From positions 62,001-126,000 of the forward strand of contig NZ_QFFJ01000003.1 in the NCBI RefSeq assembly GCF_003308995.1: a DNA stretch of 64,000 nucleotides, in the 5' to 3' direction. The notes beneath the pieces are model-generated. The model was not told the DNA's origin. It searched no databases and worked only from the letters and a program-made list of their open reading frames with translations. The DNA comes from Chitinophaga flava. Its GTDB lineage: Bacteria; Bacteroidota; Bacteroidia; Chitinophagales; Chitinophagaceae. A program made the position numbers and the translations under genes. The number at the start of each line of letters is the position of its first letter. Positions within the stretch are counted from its first letter, which is position 1. Positions 8,855 to 17,580 of the stretch are shown here, piece by piece.

Positions 8855-9988
8855 TTAATTTCCAGTTTTCAAAATTCTATCATACAAAGTACCTACCTGC
8901 CGGGCCATCTGCTGTACAGAATAACTTCCCGCCACAGTAGCCGCAGCGCGATGCTGCAGTTCCTCCCTAAGAGAGGTATTGGTATGCAGGTCGAGGATGG
9001 CAGCAGCTAGTTTTTCAGGCTCTTTAACAGGTATTACCAGACCGTTTTTCCGGTGCTGCACTATTTCGCAGGAGCCGTCTACATCTGTCACTACTACCGC
9101 CTTACGCATGGCCATTGCCTCCAGTAATCCGATTGGCAGTCCTTCCCACAGGGAAGGCAGGCAATAAATATCCACTGCTTTGAGCAGGGCCGGCACATCC
9201 TGGCGGAACGGCAGGAAAAGTACGCGGTCTGTTATGTTCAGCGAAGCTGCCAGCGCTTCCATTTCGGCTTTCATATCTCCTTCTCCCACCACCAGCAAAG
9301 TGATATCTCTTTCGGTTTTCAGCACCTGGCTGAAAGCCTGTATCATCGTCAGCGGATCCTTCTGATGAGTGATCCGGGCGATGTAGCCCACAACCGTATG
9401 ATGGGCCGGGATACCCAGTGTTATGCGGAGATCCGGCAGTTCCCGGTCGGGGTTGAACAGGTCCAGATCGATACCATTATTGATAACGGTAGACCTGAAA
9501 CGTTTGAAATGTTTTACACCGGTGTCTCTGTTGGAGGCAGAAACAGAGATATTAGCATGGGCGCCGCTGGTCAGCATTTGCTCCGACCATATACGCAGCC
9601 GCTTTTGCAGAAATGACTGGTCTTCGTGAAAAGACCAGCCATGAATAGTATACAGTAAAGGACGGCCGGCCATTCTCGCCGGCAAGAAAAGGTTGCTGGC
9701 AGCACGGGATCCATGTGCATGCACGAGGTCGATCTGTTCTTTCTCTATTAATGCTTTCACACGCATCCAGCAAGACACATCAAATGCACGCAGGGAGGGC
9801 AACACAAAATTGCGGATACCCATCTCCCGTAGCCGGGTGATCATGGGGCCGTCTGTAAACGACAGCACCAGCGGTTCATAACGATCTTTGTCCAGTGCTC
9901 CCACCAGGCTGAGCACGTGAGACTCACCCCCTCCTACCAGTCCCTGACGGATAGCCTGCAGGACTTTTATTTTTCCCTCTCCAGGCAT
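8855..9988 (-). CDS. Family-4 glycosyltransferase (GT-B fold)
   Basis: A 377-residue GT-B enzyme. The N-terminal Rossmann half carries the early glycine loop (RQGLVGGGESHVLSL) and the acceptor-side motif LVHAHGSRAASN. The C-terminal half carries VGYIARITHQKDP and the E-x7-E donor-binding signature in LWEGLPIGLLEAMA. It transfers a sugar from an NDP-sugar with retention. Its ATG overlaps the stop of the upstream epimerase by one base (TAATG), indicating translational coupling. Donor and acceptor are unknown. Confidence 0.94.
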   Translation of the reverse strand: MPGEGKIKVLQAIRQGLVGGGESHVLSLVGALDKDRYEPLVLSFTDGPMITRLREMGIRNFVLPSLRAFDVSCWMRVKALIEKEQIDLVHAHGSRAASNLFLPARMAGRPLLYTIHGWSFHEDQSFLQKRLRIWSEQMLTSGAHANISVSASNRDTGVKHFKRFRSTVINNGIDLDLFNPDRELPDLRITLGIPAHHTVVGYIARITHQKDPLTMIQAFSQVLKTERDITLLVVGEGDMKAEMEALAASLNITDRVLFLPFRQDVPALLKAVDIYCLPSLWEGLPIGLLEAMAMRKAVVVTDVDGSCEIVQHRKNGLVIPVKEPEKLAAAILDLHTNTSLREELQHRAAATVAGSYSVQQMARQVGTLYDRILKTGN

Positions 9989-11016
9989 TACGCGGTAGTT
10001 GTAGAAGCGCCCTCAGGTTTTCTTTCCCAACCCTGTGGCAGTTTTTCGTAGATCTCAATATTTTCAAACTCTTTGCTCTTTCTCGCGCCTACCTTCTGTG
10101 CCCAGGCAGCCATCCGTTTGATGCCTTCCTGCAGACTCACACCTGAACCATCGCCAAATACACTGTGCGCTTTGGTATGGTCGGAATAGGCATGCATTAC
10201 TTCATTTCTGGCCTGGAGATATTTAATATCAGGGGTTACACCAAAACAGTCACCCACTACTTTTGCCAGTTCATTAACCGTGTAGGGTTTGTCTGCACCA
10301 ATGTTGAATATCTGGTTGTAAGATGCCGGGATGTCAACACTGTTGGCAATCGGAATAGCCACATCATCAATATAACTGAAAGCCCTGGTCTGTTCTCCGT
10401 CACCGAAGATGGTCAGCTGCTGACCCTGCATGATCTGGTTCATGAAGATACCGATCACGTTACGGTATTTATCGCCGATGTTCTGGTTTTCACCATACAC
10501 ATTGTGCGGACGGAATACTACATAGTTCAAACCGAACATTTCATGGGCTGCTTTCAGGTCCAGTTCCACTGCATATTTAGATACACCGTACGGATCTTCC
10601 GGCATCGGCACCATGTCTTCCCGCATTGGCAGCTGGCCTGCGCCATACACCGCGATGGAAGATGTAAACACAAAACATTTCACTTTGTGTTTAATGGATT
10701 CATTAATGAGGTTGATACTACCTACCAGGTTATTATTATAATTGAAGCGACGGATGAAGTGAGAAAGTCCTTCTGCTGCATAGGCCGCGAGATGGTACAC
10801 GTAAGTAAAACGATACTCTTCGAAAAGGCTGGCTACCAGCTGCTCATCATACACTGATCCCTGTACGAAAACAGCTCCTTCGGGAATATGATCTTCAAAT
10901 CCCCCGCTCAGATCGTCCAATACTACGACTTCATGACCGAGTGCCAGGCAGTGCTTTACAACATGTGAACCAATAAATCCGGCACCACCGGTAACGAGTG
11001 ATCTTATAGTTGACAT
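9988..11016 (-). CDS. NAD-dependent epimerase/dehydratase (extended SDR, UDP-glucose 4-epimerase-like)
   Basis: A 342-residue extended short-chain dehydrogenase. The NAD-binding motif GGAGFIG is at 10-16, the active-site Ser region FTSSIAVYG at 117-125, and the catalytic Tyr143 and Lys147 sit in YGVSK. FRPHNVYGENQ is the usual substrate-binding strand. It interconverts nucleotide-sugar epimers, or makes a related sugar, for the surrounding glycosyltransferases. The short distances to both neighbours (11 bases upstream, 1-base overlap downstream) place it firmly in the EPS operon. The exact sugar cannot be told from motifs alone. Confidence 0.93.
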   Translation of the reverse strand: MSTIRSLVTGGAGFIGSHVVKHCLALGHEVVVLDDLSGGFEDHIPEGAVFVQGSVYDEQLVASLFEEYRFTYVYHLAAYAAEGLSHFIRRFNYNNNLVGSINLINESIKHKVKCFVFTSSIAVYGAGQLPMREDMVPMPEDPYGVSKYAVELDLKAAHEMFGLNYVVFRPHNVYGENQNIGDKYRNVIGIFMNQIMQGQQLTIFGDGEQTRAFSYIDDVAIPIANSVDIPASYNQIFNIGADKPYTVNELAKVVGDCFGVTPDIKYLQARNEVMHAYSDHTKAHSVFGDGSGVSLQEGIKRMAAWAQKVGARKSKEFENIEIYEKLPQGWERKPEGASTTTA

Positions 11017-11027
11017 ACTAAATTTTT

Positions 11028-11945
11028 TTAAACGGGTGAATAACTTGATGTAGTCAGATTCCAGCTAACTCCTTTCAGGAAAGACTTCAGATGTTGGAAC
11101 TGGCCTTTCAGCAGATAGGTACCAACGGATTTGGGGAAGGTGAGGAAACTGAAGAACAACAGAAATGCAGTCAGCTGCAGTTTGTTGGTATTCCTGCGCA
11201 TGTACAGAATACGGTTGCGCGTATGATAATATACCTTGATCGCACTTTCCTTTCCCATTGTGATGGACTCCTTATGAAAAATCAGTCCATCGGCATTATA
11301 ATATATCTTATAGCCGGCTTTCAGTATACGGGCCGACCAGTCTGATTCTTCATAATAGATAAAAAACTTATCCGCGAAGCGGCCTACTTTTTCGATCACT
11401 TCCCTTTTAACCATCATGGCTGCGCCATGTGCGCACCAGGTAGGTCCGGAAGTGTTATGCTGACCATTATCTTCTTCTTTGCTACCCACCGCCCAGGTGC
11501 GGCCGGTGAGCAGGTTCATCTGATGGAAGCCTGCGTACTGGATCACATTGGGGTGATGATAAAAGCGGATTTTAGGGCATACTACACCGATGGACGGATC
11601 TGTTTTAAAAGGTGCCAGCAGGTGGTCGAGCAGATCGGGTGTTACTTCTGTATCGTTGTTAACGATAAACACATAATCTCCTTTGGCCTGTTCGATACCC
11701 AGATTGTTGCCTCCTGTAAAACCCAGGTTGACGGGGCTCAGTATAAGTTTCAGATTAGGGTAATTGCCTGCTTCTATTTGTGCAGTGGGATCAACGGTGG
11801 AGCCGTTGTCTACCACAATGGTTTCGAAATTTCGGTAGTTGAGTTTTTTTGTTGATTCCAGGAATTCACACGTAACGGTGGTTTGATTATAGTTGAGTGC
11901 TATAATTGAAACCAGTGGTGTATCCTGCTTGTTTTGTGTATCCAT
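11028..11945 (-). CDS. Family-2 glycosyltransferase (rhamnosyltransferase-like)
   Basis: A 305-residue GT2 enzyme. SIIALNYNQ opens the GT-A fold, TIVVDNGS contains the nucleotide-binding Asp, NLGFTGGNNLGI is the conserved loop, and FIVNNDTEVTPD carries the DxD-equivalent. The later FFIYYEESDWSARILKAGY gives the catalytic acidic segment. This is the layout of single-addition rhamnosyl- and similar transferases. It is mostly soluble, with one hydrophobic patch near residues 260-275 that may touch the membrane. It lies between the sugar transferase and the epimerase of the minus EPS arm. Confidence 0.93.
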   Translation of the reverse strand: MDTQNKQDTPLVSIIALNYNQTTVTCEFLESTKKLNYRNFETIVVDNGSTVDPTAQIEAGNYPNLKLILSPVNLGFTGGNNLGIEQAKGDYVFIVNNDTEVTPDLLDHLLAPFKTDPSIGVVCPKIRFYHHPNVIQYAGFHQMNLLTGRTWAVGSKEEDNGQHNTSGPTWCAHGAAMMVKREVIEKVGRFADKFFIYYEESDWSARILKAGYKIYYNADGLIFHKESITMGKESAIKVYYHTRNRILYMRRNTNKLQLTAFLLFFSFLTFPKSVGTYLLKGQFQHLKSFLKGVSWNLTTSSYSPV

Positions 11946-11966
11946 AGTGTTATCCGGCTGTCTGTG

Positions 11967-13100
11967 CTAGACATTATCTTTTTGTATTAATGCATTGGGG
12001 GTATTGGCGAGTATCCACATATCATACAATACAGAATTGTTTTCGGCATAGCTGATGTCGAGGTTGATCCTTTCCTTTACGCTCATATTTTTCTGGCCGC
12101 GTTTTTTGATCTGCCACAGACCAGTGATACCAGCCGGCGCGAGGAAACGGCCTGCATAGTCATCTGTGGTGAGTGTAGCGGCTTCATATAAAGGCAGGGG
12201 TCTGTTGCCTACGAGCGACATATGTCCGAGTACTACGTTGAGCAGCTGCGGCAGTTCGTCGAGGCTGGTATTTCTCAGGAAAGCACCGAGGCGTGTAACT
12301 CTGGGGTCGTTGCTTACCTTAAAGAATACAGGATCTTTACCTGTAGCATCGTATTGGTTCAGATGTGATAACTGAGATACCAGTTTATCTGCATTCACCA
12401 CCATGGTGCGGAACTTGTAGAAATCAAAGATCTTGTATCCGTTACCTGCGCGGTGTGATATATAAAAGATGGGGCCTTTGGATTCCAGCCTGATAAGGAT
12501 GGCTACCAGCAAAAAGACAGGGCTTAACAACAGCAGGGCGGTTCCGGCCACTGCGATATCGAGGGTCCGTTTGAAGAAATAATTGATATAATATTTTGAT
12601 GACCGACGCAGACTCGCCGAGTTAGTGGATGCTTTTTTAGACAGCTCTCTGATCCTGCGGGCAGTTTTCAGTTTTTCTGCAAAGGCTTCCGGGGTAATAG
12701 AAGCAGTGATCAGATCATCTATGCCGCCAGTCTTCTGTAATTCCCAGCGAACTTCCACTGTCAGAAAATCGGTGTAAACAAACAAGGGGATATCTTCACA
12801 CCCTTTGGTATCCTGCAGAAACTGTCTGAAGTCGATCAGGTCAAAGTTATTACCGCTGATGTTACAGATAATGAATTCTGGTTTCAGTTTCAGCCGCAGT
12901 CTTTCCCTGAGCACTTTTTTGGCTATTTGGGTAGTTTCTGCATTAATGATCCATTTATCCTTACCATCTACTACACGATTCATAAAGTTGCCAGCTCCTA
13001 TGCACAGTACGAAAGTGTTTGCAGTTCCCGGTAATTCTATCACCTTCCCACTTTTTTTCTTTTTCTCCACTGTTAATTGAATGGGTAGATTGGATATCAT
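11967..13100 (-). CDS. Initiating sugar (phosphoglycosyl) transferase with N-terminal pseudo-receiver domain
   Basis: A 377-residue protein. Residues about 175-377 are a bacterial sugar transferase of the WcaJ/WbaP C-terminal type: a membrane helix (TLDIAVAGTALLLLSPVFLL), RAGNGYKIFDFYKFRTM, TSLDELPQLLNVVLG and MSLVGNRPLP. This enzyme places the first sugar-phosphate on undecaprenyl phosphate. Residues about 28-150 resemble a receiver domain in strand/helix order, but the position of the phosphorylated Asp reads ICNISGN, so it would not be phosphorylated. It lacks the multi-pass N-terminus of WbaP. A stand-alone receiver lies 53 bases upstream. A regulatory link between the two is inference. 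Confidence 0.93.
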   Translation of the reverse strand: MISNLPIQLTVEKKKKSGKVIELPGTANTFVLCIGAGNFMNRVVDGKDKWIINAETTQIAKKVLRERLRLKLKPEFIICNISGNNFDLIDFRQFLQDTKGCEDIPLFVYTDFLTVEVRWELQKTGGIDDLITASITPEAFAEKLKTARRIRELSKKASTNSASLRRSSKYYINYFFKRTLDIAVAGTALLLLSPVFLLVAILIRLESKGPIFYISHRAGNGYKIFDFYKFRTMVVNADKLVSQLSHLNQYDATGKDPVFFKVSNDPRVTRLGAFLRNTSLDELPQLLNVVLGHMSLVGNRPLPLYEAATLTTDDYAGRFLAPAGITGLWQIKKRGQKNMSVKERINLDISYAENNSVLYDMWILANTPNALIQKDNV

Positions 13101-13153
13101 GTGTTTCGGTTTATATGCTTACAATAAAGTATGTATGTTCTGGTTTCCCTGGA

Positions 13154-13537
13154 TTATTCAGCAACAATCACGGTTGGAGAAACGATCAGTTGCTTTTCGA
13201 TGAGACTGAGCAGCTTCAGTGGATCAAAAGGTTTGCTCATGATCTCTACTACATTGGGGTACAATGTCACCTCATCCAGCTGCATAGCTGTGAGTAATAT
13301 TACGGGGATATCGCTGTACAGCAGGTTGGAAGAAAGGTTTTTAGTAAACTCCATTCCATCCATATTGGGCATCTGTATATCAGATACAATAACATCCGGT
13401 ACATTACCGGCAGAGAGCCATTTGCTGGCAGTGAGGCCATCAATGGCAGAATAAACTTTGTACCGCTGTCCAAGCATCGCCTCTAACAAATATCGCATTG
13501 GTGCACTGTCATCTACTACTAAAATTGTTTTCTTCAT
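13154..13537 (-). CDS. Stand-alone response-regulator receiver protein
   Basis: A 127-residue single receiver domain with all key residues: acidic pair Asp9/Asp10, phospho-acceptor Asp53 (VSDIQMPNMDG), Thr83 (VILLTA) and Lys102 (MSKPFDP). There is no output domain, as in CheY or Spo0F, so it probably signals by protein contact. It heads the minus arm of the EPS locus, directly before the sugar transferase that carries a receiver-like domain. No histidine kinase lies in the window, so the phosphodonor is elsewhere. Confidence 0.93.
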   Translation of the reverse strand: MKKTILVVDDSAPMRYLLEAMLGQRYKVYSAIDGLTASKWLSAGNVPDVIVSDIQMPNMDGMEFTKNLSSNLLYSDIPVILLTAMQLDEVTLYPNVVEIMSKPFDPLKLLSLIEKQLIVSPTVIVAE

Positions 13538-14054
13538 TTAACTCCGTTTTAGAAAATAAAAGATTAATTCCGCGACCACAATTACCACTTCATCAGTAGT
13601 GCATGATCATCTTTTGATCTTCCAGGAGGATAAGGTTATAAAGTCACCAACAGAATATTTCGTATATCGATAAATGTTATCCATTTATAGACGACGGGGT
13701 TTTCATTCCGGGTGAAAATGGCATCAAGAATTTCAGAGGAGATGGTTGTTGGCTGCAGTTTGGAATACGAGATAAAATTATCCATTATTCCTGATAGTAC
13801 AAAAAAATTGGCATAATACTCTTTGACTATCATTTTAACCGGACATTTTTCAGCAGGTCAAAATTGCAATCCGGCGTAAAAGTATATAAACAATCATTTC
13901 GTAATATTTTCAAATTTGTATGTGATATAAAATTCCTCGTGAAAGTTGTGATTTCCAGAGTGAATGATAAAATATCCCCGGTACATGTACCTGCTTTTAC
14001 CTGTTGAATTATAATAGTTAATTAATTTGGCAGCGAAATTAATCCCGGAAATTC
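13538..14054. other. Divergent intergenic region between the two EPS arms
   Basis: About 517 bases of AT-rich DNA between the divergently read EPS arms; promoters for both directions must lie here. No perfect TAnnTTTG promoter was found. A TTAATTTG near 14022-14029 is a near match for the plus arm. A 65-codon open frame on the minus strand (13636-13833) lacks a convincing ribosome site and family match, and is not called as a gene. Confidence 0.5.
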
Positions 14055-15248
14055 ATGGTTTTTCTCAAAGCAGTACTCTTCTTTTCCCTATTCATTTTGT
14101 TCTATAGTTATATAGGGTATGCCATACTGGTATGGCTATTGCTCCGGTTTAAGAAAAGCAATAACTTATCCAGTGACGACAGCCCCGGAGATTATTCGCC
14201 TGCGGTCACACTGATAGTGGCCGCGTATAATGAAGCGACTTTTATAGAAGAAAAAATATGGAATACGCTGGCGCTGGATTATCCAATAGATAAACTCGAC
14301 ATCTTATTTATTACTGACGGTTCTACAGATGGTACGCCGGACATCGTGCAGAAATACGGCAGGATCAGGCTGATGCACGAGCAGGAGCGCAAAGGAAAAA
14401 CAGCCGCCATCAACAGGGCGATGCGTTCCATTACCACTCCTTATGTCATCTTCTGCGATGCCAACACATTATTAAACAGCGATGCCATCCGCAATATTAT
14501 TCATCACTACCGCGACGAGCAAACAGGCGGCGTAGCCGGAGAAAAAAAGGTACGTCCTTTCGGCACTGCTGGCGCAGCAGCCACAGAAGGCATCTACTGG
14601 AAATATGAATCTGCACTGAAAAAACTGGATGCTTCTTTATATACAGTAGTAGGTGCTGCAGGCGAACTGTTTTCTATCCGCACTGAATTATACCGCCCCG
14701 TAGAACAAGACGTGATACTTGATGACTTTATCATTTCACTGCGGATCAATCAGGAGGGTTATCGTATTGCCTATGCACCGGATGCTTACGCGATGGAGTC
14801 TCCCTCCCACTCTATACGGGAAGAGCATAAACGAAAAGTACGGATCAGTGCAGGCGGCTTTCAGTCAATTGTAAGATTGAAAGAGCTGTTGAATGTGTTC
14901 CGTTACCCTGTATTATCTTTCCAATATATTTCCCATCGGGTGCTGAGATGGACCTTGTGCCCTCTGAGTTTGCTGTTGGTACTCGCCACCAATATACTGC
15001 TGGTAATGAATAATGCCGGCGAATGGTATGAGTGGCTGCTGGTGGCGCAGGTAGTGTTTTATGTGATGGCACTGGCCGGATATACATTGGCGAAGTTGTC
15101 GGTGAAGGTCCGGATATTTTATGTTCCGTTTTATTTTGTTTTCATGAACGTAGCGATATATGAAGGCTTTTTCAGGTTCATGCGGAAGCGACAACCAGCT
15201 GCATGGGAAAAAGCCACACGTAGTCCCAGGACTGAAGTCCTGGGCTAA
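14055..15248 (+). CDS. Family-2 glycosyltransferase, membrane-bound (PgaC/NodC-like)
   Basis: A 397-residue GT2 enzyme with an N-terminal membrane helix (about 8-30), a GT-A domain with AAYNE (56-60), ITDGSTDGT (86-94), the DAN metal site at 135-137 and acidic DD at 223-224, and three C-terminal hydrophobic segments (about 295-375). The position of QxxRW reads HKRKVRISAGG, a common variant in this group. It is the first gene of the plus arm. The last eight residues (SPRTEVLG) and the stop codon are encoded by a dispersed palindromic repeat (15225-15244), so the native C-terminus was probably different before the repeat arrived. Confidence 0.93.
   Translation: MVFLKAVLFFSLFILFYSYIGYAILVWLLLRFKKSNNLSSDDSPGDYSPAVTLIVAAYNEATFIEEKIWNTLALDYPIDKLDILFITDGSTDGTPDIVQKYGRIRLMHEQERKGKTAAINRAMRSITTPYVIFCDANTLLNSDAIRNIIHHYRDEQTGGVAGEKKVRPFGTAGAAATEGIYWKYESALKKLDASLYTVVGAAGELFSIRTELYRPVEQDVILDDFIISLRINQEGYRIAYAPDAYAMESPSHSIREEHKRKVRISAGGFQSIVRLKELLNVFRYPVLSFQYISHRVLRWTLCPLSLLLVLATNILLVMNNAGEWYEWLLVAQVVFYVMALAGYTLAKLSVKVRIFYVPFYFVFMNVAIYEGFFRFMRKRQPAAWEKATRSPRTEVLG
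15225..15244. repeat. REP-like palindrome overlapping a gene end
   Basis: CCCAGGACT (15225-15233) pairs with AGTCCTGGG (15236-15244), followed by CTAA, which supplies the stop codon of the glycosyltransferase. Closely related palindromes occur at 59383-59402 and 59567-59588, so this belongs to a dispersed family. Confidence 0.65.
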
Positions 15249-15282
15249 ATTGGATATGAATTTTCATCATCATTTTTAACAA

Positions 15283-16041
15283 ATGAGCGCCATAAAAAAT
15301 CTGCTAAAACAAACGGCCCTGCCCGTATATCTGAGCTTACGGGGGATGTATTATCAGGGAGACAAAGTAGCGTGTCCCTGTTGTAAAGGAACGTTCTCCC
15401 GCTTTCTGGAGATAGGATACAACCGCCGGCCGGCACAGTGTCCCAGATGCAGGTCCAACGAGAGAGACCGTACCTTCTGGCTGTTCCTTGAAAAACATCC
15501 CGACTTTCTTTTTCCGGGTGCGAAAGTATTGCATGTAGCCCCGGAAGAAATATATTACAAGCGACTTAGCAAAGATCCGTCTATTCAATATACAGCGGGT
15601 GATAAGTTTGTGAACAGCTATGAAAATACTTATCCTGATGACACCATCTATCTGGACATCACCGATATGAAAGACATAGCTGACAACACCTACGACATTA
15701 TCCTCTGCAGTCATGTACTGAGCTGTATTCCTGATGATGCCCAGGCTTTCCGGGAAATGCGCAGGGTGCTGAAACCCGGTGGCAAAGCCATTATACAGGT
15801 GCCTGTACGGGAAGATCTTGCGACGACGGATGAAGATCTGACACTAACGGAGCCGGCTGAACGTATCCGCAGATTCGGCGACCCTAACTATGTTCGCTTT
15901 TATGGCCGGGACTACGAGCAAAGACTCAGTGCCCAGGGCTTCAACACTCATTTTATACTGATTACTGACATGCTTACCGAAGCGGAAATAGAACGCTATG
16001 GATTGGTAAGAACAGACGAAATTCACCTATGCAGCAAATAA
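15283..16041 (+). CDS. SAM-dependent methyltransferase with N-terminal Cys4 zinc-ribbon-like segment
   Basis: A 252-residue protein. Near residues 30-60 two CxxC pairs (CPCC and CPRC) form a likely zinc-binding knuckle. The methyltransferase core follows: KVLHVAPEE in place of the glycine-rich motif I, YLDITDM, YDIILCSHVLSCIPDD and MRRVLKPGGKAIIQVP. The CPRC-R-S-x-x-R-D-R motif and VAPE signature are found in a group of methyltransferases associated with saccharide loci; the substrate is unknown. The next gene starts inside its 3' end (13-base overlap), so the two are translationally coupled. Confidence 0.88.
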   Translation: MSAIKNLLKQTALPVYLSLRGMYYQGDKVACPCCKGTFSRFLEIGYNRRPAQCPRCRSNERDRTFWLFLEKHPDFLFPGAKVLHVAPEEIYYKRLSKDPSIQYTAGDKFVNSYENTYPDDTIYLDITDMKDIADNTYDIILCSHVLSCIPDDAQAFREMRRVLKPGGKAIIQVPVREDLATTDEDLTLTEPAERIRRFGDPNYVRFYGRDYEQRLSAQGFNTHFILITDMLTEAEIERYGLVRTDEIHLCSK

Positions 16042-17105
16042 TCCCCGCATCAGGCGGTATCAACCCCGCGCCTGCAGCAACCGCATCAACTCCCAAATCC
16101 AAAACATTCCTGAACTACATCCATCATTTCAGGGGCATTGCCATCTTATATGTAGTAGCTGCCCACCCATTGTTGCAATGGGCAGAAGGTAGTCCGATGG
16201 AAAAAATACTGAACATCATCTTCCAGAATTCCACGGTGATGTTCATCTTTATTGCAGGTTATCTTTTCCAGCACCTGTCTGCAAAATTTGAGTACAAGGA
16301 TTATCTGGTAAAGAAGTTACAGGGTGTTATCTGCCCGTATATTCTGCTTTCCATTCCTATTATTGTGGCGCGTCTTATATCCGGTAACGTACCCGGTAAT
16401 ACGCTGGATGTATATCCGGATTTTGCTTCTTTTCCGGCGTGGAAACAGATTGGTTATTATTTGTTACACGGTGCACACATGCAACCGTTTTGGTTTATAC
16501 CGATGATCACCTTGTATTATCTGGGAGCGCCTATATTGATTTATATTGACAGACATCCGCGCTGGTACTGGGTGCTGCTGCCGCTGTTTGTGGTTTCTAC
16601 CGTGTTGGTACAACGTGCAGCCCTTGCCGATACTTTCAGAATGGCGATCCACTTTTTATTCGTGTACCTGTTTGGTATGTTCATGAGCCACTATAAAGAC
16701 CGCTATCTGGAATTTGCCAAAAAGTACTGGCTGCCGATTACAGTGTTGTCTTTCCTCTCACTGGCTGTTAATTTTTATGTACCTGCCAGGTATTATGATC
16801 CCGCAGATTTTACACAGAAAATTCTTTTCTCCTGCTTTTATATTTACTGGTTATGGAAACTGGAACGGTATGTGCCCAAGGTGATCAATATCCTTGCTAC
16901 GCTTAGTTTTGGAATATTCTTCGTTCATTACTTCTTTGTGTTGTTACAACGTTCTGTAAGCTATAAGATTTACGGTCATGAGATGCCGGGCAACTTGTTT
17001 TCCTGGGCACTCTGTAACCTGTTTGTACTGGTTCCTACCGTACTCATTTTGATGGCAGCTAGAAAAGTTTTCGGGAAATACAGTAAGTATTTTGTCGGAT
17101 GTTAA
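16029..17105 (+). CDS. Membrane acyltransferase, family 3 (OafA/ExoZ-like) no. 1
   Basis: A 358-residue polytopic protein with about ten hydrophobic segments. The early motif HHFRGIAILYVVAAHP carries the R and the catalytic His pattern of acyltransferase-3 enzymes, which move acetyl or similar groups from the cytosol to surface saccharides. The N-terminal 30 residues (Pro/Ala/Thr-rich) are a cytosolic tail. It overlaps the preceding methyltransferase by 13 bases. It is one of three acyltransferases in the EPS plus arm. The position modified is not visible. Confidence 0.92.
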   Translation: MQQIIPASGGINPAPAATASTPKSKTFLNYIHHFRGIAILYVVAAHPLLQWAEGSPMEKILNIIFQNSTVMFIFIAGYLFQHLSAKFEYKDYLVKKLQGVICPYILLSIPIIVARLISGNVPGNTLDVYPDFASFPAWKQIGYYLLHGAHMQPFWFIPMITLYYLGAPILIYIDRHPRWYWVLLPLFVVSTVLVQRAALADTFRMAIHFLFVYLFGMFMSHYKDRYLEFAKKYWLPITVLSFLSLAVNFYVPARYYDPADFTQKILFSCFYIYWLWKLERYVPKVINILATLSFGIFFVHYFFVLLQRSVSYKIYGHEMPGNLFSWALCNLFVLVPTVLILMAARKVFGKYSKYFVGC

Positions 17106-17580
17106 GTGCTTTCTTTCATGCTGTTAGGACATCTTAATAAATTACGAATATTAATAATTTATTTTTATCCAAAATACAATTCAAAACAGGTATTTCTGCG
17201 TTCACTTGCCGATCCTGAATTTTCACGGGCAATTTTATACACTTTACAAATTTTCAGGGAACGTGATTACTTTTTCTTTATATCTTGCACCCAGTTTTTT
17301 AAGAGACGCTACTAATAGCACAGTACCAAAGTCTCTGAGAAGCATGTCAACTTTTTCCAGCCATCTCCTATCACAAGCCTGAGCGGTTATTTACAGTATG
17401 CTAGGTTGCGTTATAAAACGCAGAGCCCCGGAGTAAATCACCCTAATTTTTTAGCCATCACATCCTGCGGAAGATCTGTGTAATGGGTCCTGTGTTGTTA
17501 TAAACCATACAGCATAATACGTGCTGCCAGTAACCTTACGGACTTAATTAAATTATTTCATTACCGGATACAATAATGCT
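17106..17580 (+). other. 475-base leader before the giant esterase/adhesin gene
   Basis: No convincing gene. The left half is AT-rich and may hold a promoter. The right half is more GC-balanced and contains small inverted repeats: AGAGAC/GTCTCT (17302-17307 with 17331-17336) and TGCGTT/AACGCA (17407-17412 with 17417-17422). This suggests a structured 5' untranslated region. No known riboswitch class was recognised. An open frame of 69 codons starting right after the acyltransferase stop looks random. Confidence 0.35.

Noticed and set aside
13636..13833. 65-codon open frame on the minus strand in the EPS divergent region
   Set aside because: No ribosome site, AT-rich composition and no recognisable protein features; it lies where promoters are expected.
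17106..17315. 69-codon open frame directly after the first acyltransferase
   Set aside because: AT-rich, no family features, begins right at the previous stop; more likely untranslated spacer.
17281..17480. Possible TPP or cyclic-di-GMP riboswitch in the leader of the giant gene
   Set aside because: A CTGAGA string and small stems occur, but the other conserved parts of either class are missing.
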